This document shows, piece by piece, positions 42,248 to 50,594 of a DNA stretch of 64,000 nt (position 1 is the stretch's first letter; every line of letters starts with the position of its first letter). The translations under genes were made by a program, and so were the position numbers. The notes beneath the pieces were generated by a model. The model was not told the origin of the DNA. It saw nothing but the letters and a program-made list of their open reading frames with translations, and made no database searches. The DNA lies in NCBI RefSeq assembly GCF_900547205.1, contig NZ_URFY01000018.1, positions 1 to 64,000 on the forward strand, in the 5' to 3' direction. The stretch comes from an uncultured Bacteroides sp. Lineage in GTDB: Bacteria > Bacteroidota > Bacteroidia > Bacteroidales > Bacteroidaceae.

Positions 42248-43336
42248 CTACAATGCTTTCACTATATCTTCCAATGATTCTTTGGAGTTTACCAGCATTA
42301 GTTTCTCGGTTTTTATTCTGGAAATCCTTCGGGTCAGAGTATCCGCCGTCAGTTTCATCAAGTCTGCAAAGTAAGCCGGCTGAACTCCTTCCCTCAAAAA
42401 AGCACATACTCTCAAATCTTCTTCGGTGAGTTTGGGACATAACTCTTTCAACTTAGATACAAGTCCGTAAACTCCTTCTTGAAGGCGGAGCAATTCAGAC
42501 CAGTCTTTTTCAGTAAAGGAAGGTAATTTGGAAGATAACAACGAACGTTCTTTAAATTGGCGTACTTTCGATACGACCGGAGAACTTTCGTAAATATGCT
42601 GTTGAAGAGATTGATATTTCTCTTCGAGGTAATTGCAATGCAACATAAGTTTTTCCGACTCGGCATCTTTCTTCAATATCTCTTCTTTGAAAGTATCCAA
42701 CCGGGAGTATACCCGCTGATTCTTTTTCCAAAGCAAGCCGAGCAATAGAGACATGACACCGAACATTCCCAATGCGGAAGAGAAAACGACCGTAGTTTTA
42801 CTCCGGCTATCATTGAAGAGCAGTTGGCTGGCATAAGCCTTTCTCTCCATCTCCAATGCTTCGTCAAAATTCCCACGCTTTTGATAGTAGAGACTGCATC
42901 GCTTGCATATCTTTGCCATATAATCATATTTTTCGGTCGACGCAGCAAGTTCAATAGCCTCTTTGAAGTGGATTTCTGCCTCTTTTTCCCGTTTCAAATC
43001 ACTTTCAACACAAGCAAGATAGTAGCATGCTTTAGATTTCTGCAACTCACTGCCATGTTTCTCATAATAGGATACAGCCTGACGGATTTGCTTATCCGAA
43101 GAATGAGGTACATTTTTATCTTCATTGACCTGAGTGCACAATAAGTTATACTCAGCAAGCTGGGCTTCATTCAGTTGATGTATCCGAATATTCTCAAGAA
43201 TGACAGATGCAGTATCCGGGTCTTGTTCCATCAGTTGCGCAGCTTTATCCAAGCCTTGCTTCACACTTGTTCCTTCAGGATGGCAAGCAGCAAAAGAAAG
43301 GACAAACACATATAACAAAATTCGAAGATTATTCAT
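42248..43336 (-). CDS. Membrane-spanning TPR lipoprotein with C-terminal HTH-like domain
   Basis: The frame is open to 43417, but a TATATTTG -7 box at 43379-43372 supports the ATG at 43336 (MNNLRILLYVFVLSFAAC, lipobox Cys18), giving 362 aa. Residues 25-175 form TPR-like helical pairs (SKACYYLACVESDLKREKEAEIHFKEA). One membrane helix is at 182-203, a coiled coil at 208-250 and a C-terminal domain at about 300-350 with the LuxR/HTH-like pattern LTEEDLRVCAFLREGV...LTADTLTRRISRIKTEKL. This would place TPRs in the periplasm and an HTH in the cytoplasm. It may be a one-component envelope sensor; the target is unknown. Confidence 0.75.
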   Translation of the reverse strand: MNNLRILLYVFVLSFAACHPEGTSVKQGLDKAAQLMEQDPDTASVILENIRIHQLNEAQLAEYNLLCTQVNEDKNVPHSSDKQIRQAVSYYEKHGSELQKSKACYYLACVESDLKREKEAEIHFKEAIELAASTEKYDYMAKICKRCSLYYQKRGNFDEALEMERKAYASQLLFNDSRSKTTVVFSSALGMFGVMSLLLGLLWKKNQRVYSRLDTFKEEILKKDAESEKLMLHCNYLEEKYQSLQQHIYESSPVVSKVRQFKERSLLSSKLPSFTEKDWSELLRLQEGVYGLVSKLKELCPKLTEEDLRVCAFLREGVQPAYFADLMKLTADTLTRRISRIKTEKLMLVNSKESLEDIVKAL

Positions 43337-43371
43337 AACTCTAGTTTCTTTGCATACTACAATTTGACTTG

Positions 43372-43379
43372 CAAATATA
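43372..43379 (-). promoter_or_regulatory. -7 box for the TPR lipoprotein gene
   Basis: The minus strand reads TATATTTG. It lies between the two possible start codons (43417 and 43336) and therefore favours the downstream one. Confidence 0.45.
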
Positions 43380-43459
43380 AACAATAAATTGAGAATTACC
43401 CCCTGTAGGGCATACAAAAAAGAGTGACACTACAATGACCTATAAGTATTTACCTATAT

Positions 43460-43490
43460 TTTGAAGACAAGAATATAAGCCGTATCTTTG
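43460..43490 (+). promoter_or_regulatory. Consensus promoter for the HAD hydrolase gene
   Basis: TTTG at 43460-43463 and TATCTTTG at 43483-43490 are separated by 19 bp, a full Bacteroides promoter. The ATG at 43514 is 24 bp downstream of the -7 box. Confidence 0.7.
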
Positions 43491-43513
43491 CATCAAACGT
43501 AAAATTGTACATC

Positions 43514-44134
43514 ATGATTAAAAACATTGTATTTGATTTCGGCGGAGTGATTGTAGACATTGACCGTGATAAAGCTGTTCAAGCATTTGTTAAACTGGGA
43601 TTGGTAGATGCCGATACCCGTTTGGATAAATATCATCAAACCGGAATCTTTCAGGAATTGGAGGAAGGAAAGCTCAGTGCCGAAGAGTTTCGCAAACAAT
43701 TGGGAGATTTATGCGGACGGGAACTGACTATGGAAGAGACGAAACAAGCATGGCTGGGCTTCTTCAATGAAGTAGATTTACGCAAACTCGACTATATCTT
43801 GGAATTGAGAAAAACATACCACGTATATCTCTTGAGCAATACCAATCCGTTTGTGATGTCATGGGCGTGCAGCGCAGAGTTTTCATCAAGAAAGAAACCT
43901 TTGAATGATTATTGTGACAAGCTATATTTATCCTACCAAATTGGACATACTAAACCCGCACCGGAGATATTCGACTTTATGATGAAAGATGCAAACTTGA
44001 TTCCCTCCGAAACTTTATTTGTGGATGATGGTGCTTCGAATATTCATATAGGTAAGGAACTTGGGCTTATAACTCTACAACCTGAAAATGGAGAGGACTG
44101 GCGGGAAAAGCTGACGGATATATTGAAAAGCTAA
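43514..44134 (+). CDS. HAD superfamily hydrolase
   Basis: The protein (206 aa) starts MIKNIVFDFGGVIVDIDRD, carrying HAD motif I with the nucleophile and general-acid Asp pair (DFGGVIVDID variant as in the YihX/alpha-D-glucose-1-phosphatase group). Motif II Ser/Asn is in VYLLSNTNPF, motif III Lys in GHTKPAPEIFDFMM and motif IV acidic pair in LFVDDGASN. A helical cap lies between motifs I and II. The open frame starts at a TTG at 43505, but the ATG at 43514 is preferred. It probably dephosphorylates a sugar phosphate or nucleotide; the substrate is unknown. Confidence 0.9.
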   Translation: MIKNIVFDFGGVIVDIDRDKAVQAFVKLGLVDADTRLDKYHQTGIFQELEEGKLSAEEFRKQLGDLCGRELTMEETKQAWLGFFNEVDLRKLDYILELRKTYHVYLLSNTNPFVMSWACSAEFSSRKKPLNDYCDKLYLSYQIGHTKPAPEIFDFMMKDANLIPSETLFVDDGASNIHIGKELGLITLQPENGEDWREKLTDILKS

Positions 44135-44139
44135 AATGA

Positions 44140-44190
44140 AAAATAGTCTTTCATAGCCCGAACGTGAGCTATAAAGGACTATTTTCTTTT
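44140..44190. terminator. Bidirectional terminator between HAD and membrane-protein genes
   Basis: Two 18-bp arms (44140-44157 and 44168-44185, AAAATAGTC type, two mismatches) form a long stem with T-rich flanks on both strands. It separates two convergent genes. Confidence 0.75.
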
Positions 44191-44206
44191 TAATATCATC
44201 TTATTG

Positions 44207-44935
44207 TCAGTTATTCGGGACTAATTCCAGAAACATAGTAGTGGTTAATAGGACTGCTATCCCGATGCAAACCGTAACCAACAGCCAATTGATGTATTTT
44301 GCTTTTGGCTTAGTATCTGCATGAAGATTATTCAGGAAATATTCTCTAAAGAAAAGATACAGACCCGGAATAGTGGCACTTGCCAATAGGAAATCTTCCG
44401 GTATCTGGAAGAAGTAAGTCTTTGATAAACCTATCAATGACCAGTGGCAAAGAAACAGCACCAGAAACATATTCACCTTGTGGGCAAACAGCAACAGAAG
44501 CCCGATAGTAAATACTACTACAGAACAGGGCATCACCGGGGAAGTCATCTCCGGGAAACTAAGTCCGCGTGCCAAAGACACTAAAGGATAGATAAAAGGC
44601 ATTGCCAACAAGACATACGACAGGAAATCATACTTATGCGTACGCTCAAAGGTAGTATATCCTGTGATGGTGTCCCATATCCAGATAATAGCCATTACTC
44701 CCCAAAACATTGCCATCACTCCATTGTATACGCGTTCTTCACAATAGATATAGTAATAGATACCTGAAATCCAAGAATAAACACCTATCATATAGAACTT
44801 CATTCCCATCTTTACCCACGGACGGGGTCGGCAGATAAGTAACGCGGTCAATGCGATGCCAATCAGAATAATAATAACCTGCAAAAGCCAGGTAGCTGAA
44901 TTATAATATGCGATTGTTCTCCAAAAAATCTCCAT
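44207..44935 (-). CDS. DUF6064-like integral membrane protein
   Basis: The 242-aa protein has seven to eight predicted membrane helices with short loops (for instance about 17-35, 43-62, 72-88, 103-125 and 212-236) and begins MEIFWRTIAYYNSATWLLQ. The aYN..tW pattern and the aromatic-rich second and third helices resemble the DUF6064 family. It follows the two-part threonine/serine exporter by 12 bp on the same strand, so it may belong to that operon, although no direct link is known. No catalytic motif is seen. Confidence 0.6.
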   Translation of the reverse strand: MEIFWRTIAYYNSATWLLQVIIILIGIALTALLICRPRPWVKMGMKFYMIGVYSWISGIYYYIYCEERVYNGVMAMFWGVMAIIWIWDTITGYTTFERTHKYDFLSYVLLAMPFIYPLVSLARGLSFPEMTSPVMPCSVVVFTIGLLLLFAHKVNMFLVLFLCHWSLIGLSKTYFFQIPEDFLLASATIPGLYLFFREYFLNNLHADTKPKAKYINWLLVTVCIGIAVLLTTTMFLELVPNN

Positions 44936-44947
44936 AACGTAGTTTTA

Positions 44948-45433
44948 TTAATGTCTTGTTAAAGAAAAAGCCTTATGAGGGAAAATAAACATAGGGAAGG
45001 TAGCTCCCACCGCCAGCATAAATATCACGGTACTTGCCACCAGCGTATTGGAAAAGAACATACCCATAAATCCTTCCAATTTATCCGGCTCGTTCACTGT
45101 CTGTAGGCACATGATAAGTGAAAACACCATATTGTATGCAAATTTACCGGGAATCATGGGAAGCAACGCCGGAATATAAAGTACAGTCATCGGACAATAT
45201 ACTTTTTTGCCCAACCACAGACTACCGAAACCTATCACAAGTCCGGCGAACAAAGAGGCAGTAGCAATATCTACTCCCAAATAGGTCATCAGACAAAAGC
45301 GACACGCATGGCCTAATGCCGCTAATATGGCAATCATTTTAAATGCACGCAAAGGAGGATCGGAGATTGCGCCAAATCCGATACCTGCTACCGCTGCGAA
45401 TAATCCGTCAGAAAGAATGTCAAGTGCTATCAT
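44948..45433 (-). CDS. Threonine/serine exporter subunit, ThrE_2/DUF3815 part
   Basis: The 161-aa protein corresponds to the C-terminal, five-helix half of ThrE (ThrE_2): FAAVAGIGFGAISDPPLRAF, VIGFGSLWLGKKVYCPMTVLYIPALLPMIPGKFAYN. In Corynebacterium ThrE both halves are one protein; in Bacteroides and many firmicutes they are split. It starts 1 bp after the ThrE_1 gene stops, so the two are made together and likely form one exporter in the inner membrane. Confidence 0.88.
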   Translation of the reverse strand: MIALDILSDGLFAAVAGIGFGAISDPPLRAFKMIAILAALGHACRFCLMTYLGVDIATASLFAGLVIGFGSLWLGKKVYCPMTVLYIPALLPMIPGKFAYNMVFSLIMCLQTVNEPDKLEGFMGMFFSNTLVASTVIFMLAVGATFPMFIFPHKAFSLTRH

Positions 45434-45434
45434 A

Positions 45435-46202
45435 TCAAATCAAACTGTTTTTTACCATTAATAATGTGAAGGAAAGGCCGATGGCAATGCTGATAATCAG
45501 CAAGGATGCTTCTGTCAGACGGGCAAATCCTGTTAGAACATATCCTTCAACCACATCAATCACCCCGTTAATCAAAGGAACACCGGGAACGAGATACAGG
45601 ACGCTGGTTGCCATAGCTATCTCCGAAGTCGTATCGAATATCAATGCAGTGGAAGCACACAGGGAAGCGACAAAAGCTGAAACGATAAATATGACGTAGT
45701 GATTCATTTTCTTACGCTGCATTTGCTGTTTCAGATATAGACCTGTAATTGTAGCCGAGAAAACTATTCCCATTGAGATTAAATCTCCCCCAAACAGCTT
45801 GCAGAAAGAAGCATTGGCAAAACCAACCAATATCAATACGAATAAAGGATGTATCATAGGAGCGGAAACAATCTTCTGGTATTTCGCTTTCAGTTCTTCC
45901 AGCGTCAGATGGTTATCAACTGCTTCCCAGCTTAAAGCGCTGAGTTCTGAGTTATGTTCAAAACTAATGGGATGTGCCGGGATATCAATCACCTCATTAC
46001 AAGACTCATTGGTTTCTTTATCAATGATTGTAAGAATGATGTTTTTATGAAATACTCCTAATTTGACATCTAAGCCAAAAGCTTCTCCGATACGTTTTGT
46101 ATTGCGGACAACTCGGGAGGTATGAACTCCGGCTCCCATTAAGTGGGCTGAATATTCTGCTATGAATTTACCTATTGATAATAAAGATTCGCCTGTCTTC
46201 AT
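45435..46202 (-). CDS. Threonine/serine exporter subunit, ThrE_1/DUF1212 part
   Basis: The protein (255 aa from the ATG at 46202) matches the ThrE_1/DUF1212 half: LLSIGKFIAEYSAHLMGAGVHTSRVVRN, SFEHNSELSALSWEA, then five membrane helices with NASFCKLFGGD and YLVPGVPLINGVIDVVEGY. The N-terminal soluble part (about 1-110) is typical of the family. The frame is open to 46238, but the ATG at 46202 gives the usual MKTGESLLS start. It forms a unit with the ThrE_2 gene downstream. Confidence 0.88.
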   Translation of the reverse strand: MKTGESLLSIGKFIAEYSAHLMGAGVHTSRVVRNTKRIGEAFGLDVKLGVFHKNIILTIIDKETNESCNEVIDIPAHPISFEHNSELSALSWEAVDNHLTLEELKAKYQKIVSAPMIHPLFVLILVGFANASFCKLFGGDLISMGIVFSATITGLYLKQQMQRKKMNHYVIFIVSAFVASLCASTALIFDTTSEIAMATSVLYLVPGVPLINGVIDVVEGYVLTGFARLTEASLLIISIAIGLSFTLLMVKNSLI

Positions 46203-46260
46203 GTTAGTGATATTTTTAAATCGGCTGCAAAAGTACAAAAAAGAGTTATAGGAGAAGTCT

Positions 46261-46297
46261 TATCTATGAATATTTCTTCAGAAAATATTCATAGATA
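46261..46297. other. 15-bp perfect hairpin upstream of the ThrE pair
   Basis: Arms at 46261-46275 and 46283-46297 (TATCTATGAATATTT and complement) form an uninterrupted stem with a 7-nt loop. On the minus strand the preceding T run belongs to the terminator at 46297-46351. It may be a second transcript end or a structured leader of the exporter genes. Confidence 0.5.
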
Positions 46298-46351
46298 AAA
46301 AAACTCTGTCTCTCACAGTGCTCGAATTCAAACTACTGTGAAAGACAGAGT
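46297..46351 (-). terminator. Terminator of the sigma/79-aa protein operon
   Basis: Arms 46303-46319 and 46335-46351 (17 bp, one mismatch) form a stem that is followed in the minus direction by seven T residues (A run 46297-46303). It lies 58 bp after the stop of the 79-aa gene. Confidence 0.85.
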
Positions 46352-46409
46352 CAATCTTTCTAATGCCTTAACTAACCTAACTAACTTTCTAACCTAACTA
46401 CAAAATGAC

Positions 46410-46649
46410 TTAAAAACCCTTTATACTACTAATTATCCTATTCTTTAAATCTTCACTTTCAACTCTTGAAAAACTGCAGGTAACGTCTGCCGGAGCCAGT
46501 AATACAGCCTTAGCATCTTCTGCATCTATCATCTCTTCCGGGTGTTCTCTGAAATAAGTTTCCCATCGGGAAGCTGATTGGGGAGTTACACCCAGCACAT
46601 AGTTGATGAAATCGTCATCCGTCAAATAATCCTTTATCTTAGAGTACAT
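46410..46649 (-). CDS. 79-aa protein resembling the N-terminal anti-sigma part of FecR
   Basis: The protein starts MYSKIKDYLTDDDFINYVLGVTPQSASRWETYFREHPE and ends ESEDLKNRIISSIKGF. This resembles only the cytoplasmic N-terminal segment of Bacteroides FecR-type anti-sigma factors (pattern D.DFi.yVL..t..s...We.y...hPe), without the membrane helix and periplasmic domains. It directly follows an ECF sigma gene by 82 bp. It may be a soluble minimal anti-sigma factor or a remnant of a longer gene. The frame is intact with its own terminator. Confidence 0.7.
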   Translation of the reverse strand: MYSKIKDYLTDDDFINYVLGVTPQSASRWETYFREHPEEMIDAEDAKAVLLAPADVTCSFSRVESEDLKNRIISSIKGF

Positions 46650-46731
46650 ATTGCATCCTTTTTAAGCGTTTACGTTAATAGGACGCTGTTATCCTTAGTA
46701 TGTACTCAACTAAGTTACCTTTTTACTATAA

Positions 46732-47283
46732 TTAACTTGCCAGCATACGCAACTTTGTCAATCCGCGATGCATCAGGTTACGAACGGACTGATAATTCAT
46801 ATTCATAATCTCGCAAATATCTTCATATTTCTTTTCTTCAATATAATATAATGTAAGAGCTTCGCGCTGGCGAGGAGATAATTGGTCCAGTAAGCGCTTA
46901 ACCAACGAAAATTCATTCTTACGCTGCTCTTCTTCCAAATAGTCGTCTTCCACGTCTGTAGGTGTAGCCACATTGACTTCTTCCACAGCAGTATCGGACA
47001 TATACATACGTCTGCGAAGTTCATCGCAAAGCTTATTCTTTAATGAGATGAACAAATAGGATCTTAAATTCTCAATGGCTCCTAATTCATCTTTCTTCAT
47101 GTAGAGTTTAACAAAGATATCGTGAATGCAATCTTTCAGTAACTCTTTATCAATGGTCAACTTCAACCCATAATTAAAAAGGACGTTGATATGCAAGTCG
47201 TACAACTGTGAAAAAGCTGTCATATTTCCCGCCTTAAAAGAAGCGAGCAATGTTTCGGTTGAATTATTAGTCTGTTCCATCAT
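46732..47283 (-). CDS. ECF RNA polymerase sigma-70 factor
   Basis: Region 2 is seen in AFSQLYDLHINVLFNYGLKL, DCIHDIFVKLYMKKDELG and NLRSYLFISLKNKLCDELRRR. An acidic linker follows, then region 4 in LSPRQREALTLYYIEEKKYEDICEIMNMNYQSVRNLMHRGLTKLR. A TAGTTTTG -7 box at 47318-47311 overlaps the ATG at 47313 and shows that translation begins further in, at 47283 or 47280 (MMEQTNNSTETLL). There is no receptor gene in the operon, only the 79-aa protein, so the inducing signal is unknown. Confidence 0.9.
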   Translation of the reverse strand: MMEQTNNSTETLLASFKAGNMTAFSQLYDLHINVLFNYGLKLTIDKELLKDCIHDIFVKLYMKKDELGAIENLRSYLFISLKNKLCDELRRRMYMSDTAVEEVNVATPTDVEDDYLEEEQRKNEFSLVKRLLDQLSPRQREALTLYYIEEKKYEDICEIMNMNYQSVRNLMHRGLTKLRMLAS

Positions 47284-47310
47284 AGCATTAATTCGATTGA
47301 TTTGATGTTG

Positions 47311-47318
47311 CAAAACTA
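47311..47318 (-). promoter_or_regulatory. -7 box of the second ECF sigma gene
   Basis: The minus strand reads TAGTTTTG. It rules out the upstream ATG at 47313 as start because that codon lies within the promoter. No clear -33 box was found at the standard distance. Confidence 0.45.
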
Positions 47319-47417
47319 AGCAGTATTGGCCTCAACCACAGGTAAAATCTGGTTTGTGGGGTGAAAAAATAAGTATCATGTTTTATAACACCTTTATGTT
47401 AGAAATTACCATTTAAA

Positions 47418-47456
47418 CAAAAAATCCCGTTGAATTGATTTCAACGGGATTTTTTG
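47418..47456 (-). terminator. Strong terminator of the pectin-locus operon
   Basis: A 17-bp perfect stem (47418-47434 and 47440-47456) with a 5-nt loop; its ends are A and T runs on either side. It starts 3 bp after the stop of the beta-helix/TIM protein gene and can terminate in both directions. Confidence 0.9.
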
Positions 47457-47458
47457 TT

Positions 47459-50400
47459 CTATAGTTTATGGAACCAATAAATACCTTCTTTCTTATCAGG
47501 AACCTTAAGGTTATACAATTCATTTATTCTCAGAGACTTACTTATTATATCTACCTTACCAGTCTTGGGATGAATGTACTTTAATGCATATTTCCCGGAC
47601 GATAATTTCACTGGAATATCTGTTCCAGACTGGGAATAAATGATACTTCCAATACCAGATTTTACCAATTTCTTGTACTCACTCGTATCTGTTTCTTCTA
47701 TTTCCATCATTGCCGCATCCTTCAAAAAGTCTTTATCCCTACATGGAATCACCGGACATGAACCACCTGCCATAAATACAGCCCATCCCATAGCCGGATA
47801 ATTCTGTGCATAGAAGGTTACTGCTTTTTCAGGGAATTTCCGACGGTACTCACTTACGGCTTTATATGCTTCCGTGAAAGTAACTTTCCCTACTTTCATT
47901 TTACGCATATGTTGGCGGGGAGCCATATTCTTTCCGCCTTCCGGTGCAAAGATTCCATCCGTCTTATAATTCCAGTACCGGATATCGATAATATCGACTA
48001 CAGCAGCCCGCTTCGAATCTGCAAGTATGGCATCCTGCACATCTTTTGTTGTACTCAATGCAACTTTAGCTTTCTTCCCGGTTTCAGCTTCCCATTCGGC
48101 AATTACATCCAGCCAGAATTGTACAAATTGCAGGGGACCAGTAAATTCTGCACTAGTCAGTTGAATGACGTTCGGATTATCGGCAAAATTATTCAGGCAT
48201 TGCCGGATGTACTGTCTGTGCAGATCGCGACGCACCGGATGACTAATATCATAGAACATATCCGCCATAAAGATTCTCTTGTCTCCGGCAAATGGAACAG
48301 GTTCAGGAAATCCCGTCTCATTTATATTATTGCTGCTTCTCCATGGGCAATCCACCCAATGCGCACCCGCTTCCAGAATATTATGTTGAAAGTAGTTTTC
48401 ATGGAAAAGTAGTAAACCGTCTTTGCTTCCTTTCTCTGCAAATTCTTTCAATCGTGACCAATACCAAGCATTCGAGCGGGACAAATCGTATTTACTCAAT
48501 CCTTCCCAAGCCGTTCCCTGACCGCTACGTCCGAAAGGCTGTTCATAGAAAGGTCCCCATACATCTCCGTCACGGCGGCGGATACGTTCGTGATCATCAC
48601 GACGGCGGTCATACCAAAGTCCGTAGTTTTGGTCGAATACAAGGATATTCTTTTCTTTCATATAGTTGACTACGGAGTCGATTCGGTCTGTCAGTCCCAG
48701 TCCTTCACGTCCCGGCACGTGGCGGGTGATGGCAGGGCTGGCCTTTTTTAGGAAATTGGTTTTCAGTCTGCCGCTCCACCAAGGGGTGGTGTGACTCCCT
48801 CCTACCAGCAAAGCGCCATCCATCTGGAGTCGTCCGTTGGCAATGTTCACTTCCGAGTGAGTAGATTCTTTTCCTTTCTTTGCCGAAGATATCTTCTTAA
48901 CTTTGATATCATCTATTGATTTCACTCCGGTAGTTATTACCGAAGGAGTAAACTTACTTTCCTCAATCCATTGTTCCAATGTCAGGCGGGGATTATAAGC
49001 CTCTTTGGCTAGTTGCATCGCTACCTCTACTGTAGGGCTACTTGTTGCACTCGTATTTCTTGGCAAAATTCGTGCCCGCTCAGCACATTCTTTCTCTGAG
49101 CGTTCCTGCAACTGAGCATAAAAGATACTGCGTGGATGTACATGATTATTAGATTCCGCCCACTCTCCGTCACCAGAGAATTCTGCCCAACATCCATATG
49201 CACGGTTCATGGCATCTTTTGCCGGAGCGTAGCACTCTATTTCGGCAGCAGTACATTGCCAGAACAAGCTATTTGCCGTATTCCATCCGGCACCATTTTT
49301 ATCTTGTCCCAAATTCTTGAACGTAAGATTATGCCCGTCTATATTTACTACATCGAACAGCAAACCACACGCCCACGCATCAATAGAACCACTGAAGCTT
49401 AATGATTCATGCGATTCACATTGCACAAAAGCATTGGGTCCGGCAGCACAATATCCGGCAGCAAAGTCATGAATGCCATGTTCGGAATAGCAGCGTTGGA
49501 ATAATGTCTGCTGTCCTAAAGTAAGGAAAGTACAGCGACGCATTCCCCCGATTTCTGAAATCGGCTCTTTGGAAATACAATCCTCAACGGTAATCTTAGA
49601 ACCAGTGCGCTGAACGATAACGGCACTACCGGCAAAGTGCTTGAAGTTAACTTGTCTCACCCAACAGTTTTCTGCATCTTCAATAGAAATACCTGTCCAG
49701 CAGTGGTCCTCATCTTTCGGATAACGTTTATCATAATCAGAAATCAACGTCATATTTTCCACTCCACAATCCTGAATACGTCCGTTCCATTGGTAAGTGA
49801 GGACGGAGGAAACACCCCATTTAGCATCCAAAGCAACTGTTAACGGAGCATCCAACGTAACCTGATTTCCATTAACTTCGCTCACTGTCCTGTCCCACGA
49901 CAAATCCATATCACCAGGTTTCCAACCCAGAGCACTGATACCTCCTCCGAAGATTTCACATCCTAAAGAAGCAATCCACTCTTTCACGGAAGGGCGAACC
50001 ACCATTATGCGGTCACCCTTCTTCAGAGATTTACCCGAAGAGAGTTTCAATGTCCTGCCGTTTACCGGAACATAAGAAGAAACAACCTGCAATGTATCTT
50101 GCACATTCAAATCGTCCGCCCCTTCCATATATATAAGTGCACCTCTGTCCACTCCTTTTTTCAGCAATACGGTTTTATCTTTATCCATTCCGCGCAATAC
50201 AATTCCGGAAGCGGAGATACGGATACAGCCGGACAAAGTAAATTCTCCCTGATCCAATAATACAGTTCCACGAAAACCGGAAGCATCAGGAGTAAGCGAG
50301 GCTACATAATCGATAGCACGCTGAATGCGTTCTGTGTTATCACCTGACTTCCAAGGTACAAACAGAGCATTTCGGACAGAAGGAATATCCTGTTCCGAGC

Positions 50401-50563
50401 TCCGATAGCCACAGTAAGAAAAATCAAGAATCCGGTTTCCATGCTCATCATTCAGATAAGTAATCCGCTCGTTCTTAACCTGTAAAGCAAAGGTTTGCGT
50501 GTACCCCTGCGCAAACCCTATACTCAATAATCCCAGAAGGATAGTTCTTAATTGTATATTCAT
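47459..50563 (-). CDS. Two-domain secreted enzyme: beta-helix plus TIM-like part (DUF6298/DUF4955 type)
   Basis: The 1034-aa protein has a signal peptide (ends AQGYTQT). Residues about 75-480 have the right-handed beta-helix pattern of pectin-active enzymes: GFRGTVLLDQGEFTLSG, GIVLRGMDKDKTVLL, NCWVRQVNFKHFAGSAVIVQRTG. Residues about 580-1000 look like a barrel hydrolase (VFDQNYGLWYDRRRDDHER, LLLFHENYFQHNILEAG, NPNVIQLTSAEFTGP). Acidic residues such as those in FHEN and SAEFTGP could be catalytic. Similar Bacteroides proteins occur in pectin loci under DUF6298/DUF4955 labels without, as far as I recall, a defined activity. It follows the PL1 pectate lyase by 31 bp. Confidence 0.75.
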   Translation of the reverse strand: MNIQLRTILLGLLSIGFAQGYTQTFALQVKNERITYLNDEHGNRILDFSYCGYRSSEQDIPSVRNALFVPWKSGDNTERIQRAIDYVASLTPDASGFRGTVLLDQGEFTLSGCIRISASGIVLRGMDKDKTVLLKKGVDRGALIYMEGADDLNVQDTLQVVSSYVPVNGRTLKLSSGKSLKKGDRIMVVRPSVKEWIASLGCEIFGGGISALGWKPGDMDLSWDRTVSEVNGNQVTLDAPLTVALDAKWGVSSVLTYQWNGRIQDCGVENMTLISDYDKRYPKDEDHCWTGISIEDAENCWVRQVNFKHFAGSAVIVQRTGSKITVEDCISKEPISEIGGMRRCTFLTLGQQTLFQRCYSEHGIHDFAAGYCAAGPNAFVQCESHESLSFSGSIDAWACGLLFDVVNIDGHNLTFKNLGQDKNGAGWNTANSLFWQCTAAEIECYAPAKDAMNRAYGCWAEFSGDGEWAESNNHVHPRSIFYAQLQERSEKECAERARILPRNTSATSSPTVEVAMQLAKEAYNPRLTLEQWIEESKFTPSVITTGVKSIDDIKVKKISSAKKGKESTHSEVNIANGRLQMDGALLVGGSHTTPWWSGRLKTNFLKKASPAITRHVPGREGLGLTDRIDSVVNYMKEKNILVFDQNYGLWYDRRRDDHERIRRRDGDVWGPFYEQPFGRSGQGTAWEGLSKYDLSRSNAWYWSRLKEFAEKGSKDGLLLFHENYFQHNILEAGAHWVDCPWRSSNNINETGFPEPVPFAGDKRIFMADMFYDISHPVRRDLHRQYIRQCLNNFADNPNVIQLTSAEFTGPLQFVQFWLDVIAEWEAETGKKAKVALSTTKDVQDAILADSKRAAVVDIIDIRYWNYKTDGIFAPEGGKNMAPRQHMRKMKVGKVTFTEAYKAVSEYRRKFPEKAVTFYAQNYPAMGWAVFMAGGSCPVIPCRDKDFLKDAAMMEIEETDTSEYKKLVKSGIGSIIYSQSGTDIPVKLSSGKYALKYIHPKTGKVDIISKSLRINELYNLKVPDKKEGIYWFHKL

Positions 50564-50594
50564 TACAATAAACTTTTATATTCTAATCATTCAC

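Noticed and set aside
47284..47313. Upstream start of the second ECF sigma factor
   Set aside because: The codon lies within a TAnnTTTG promoter box; the start at 47283 or 47280 fits the family length.
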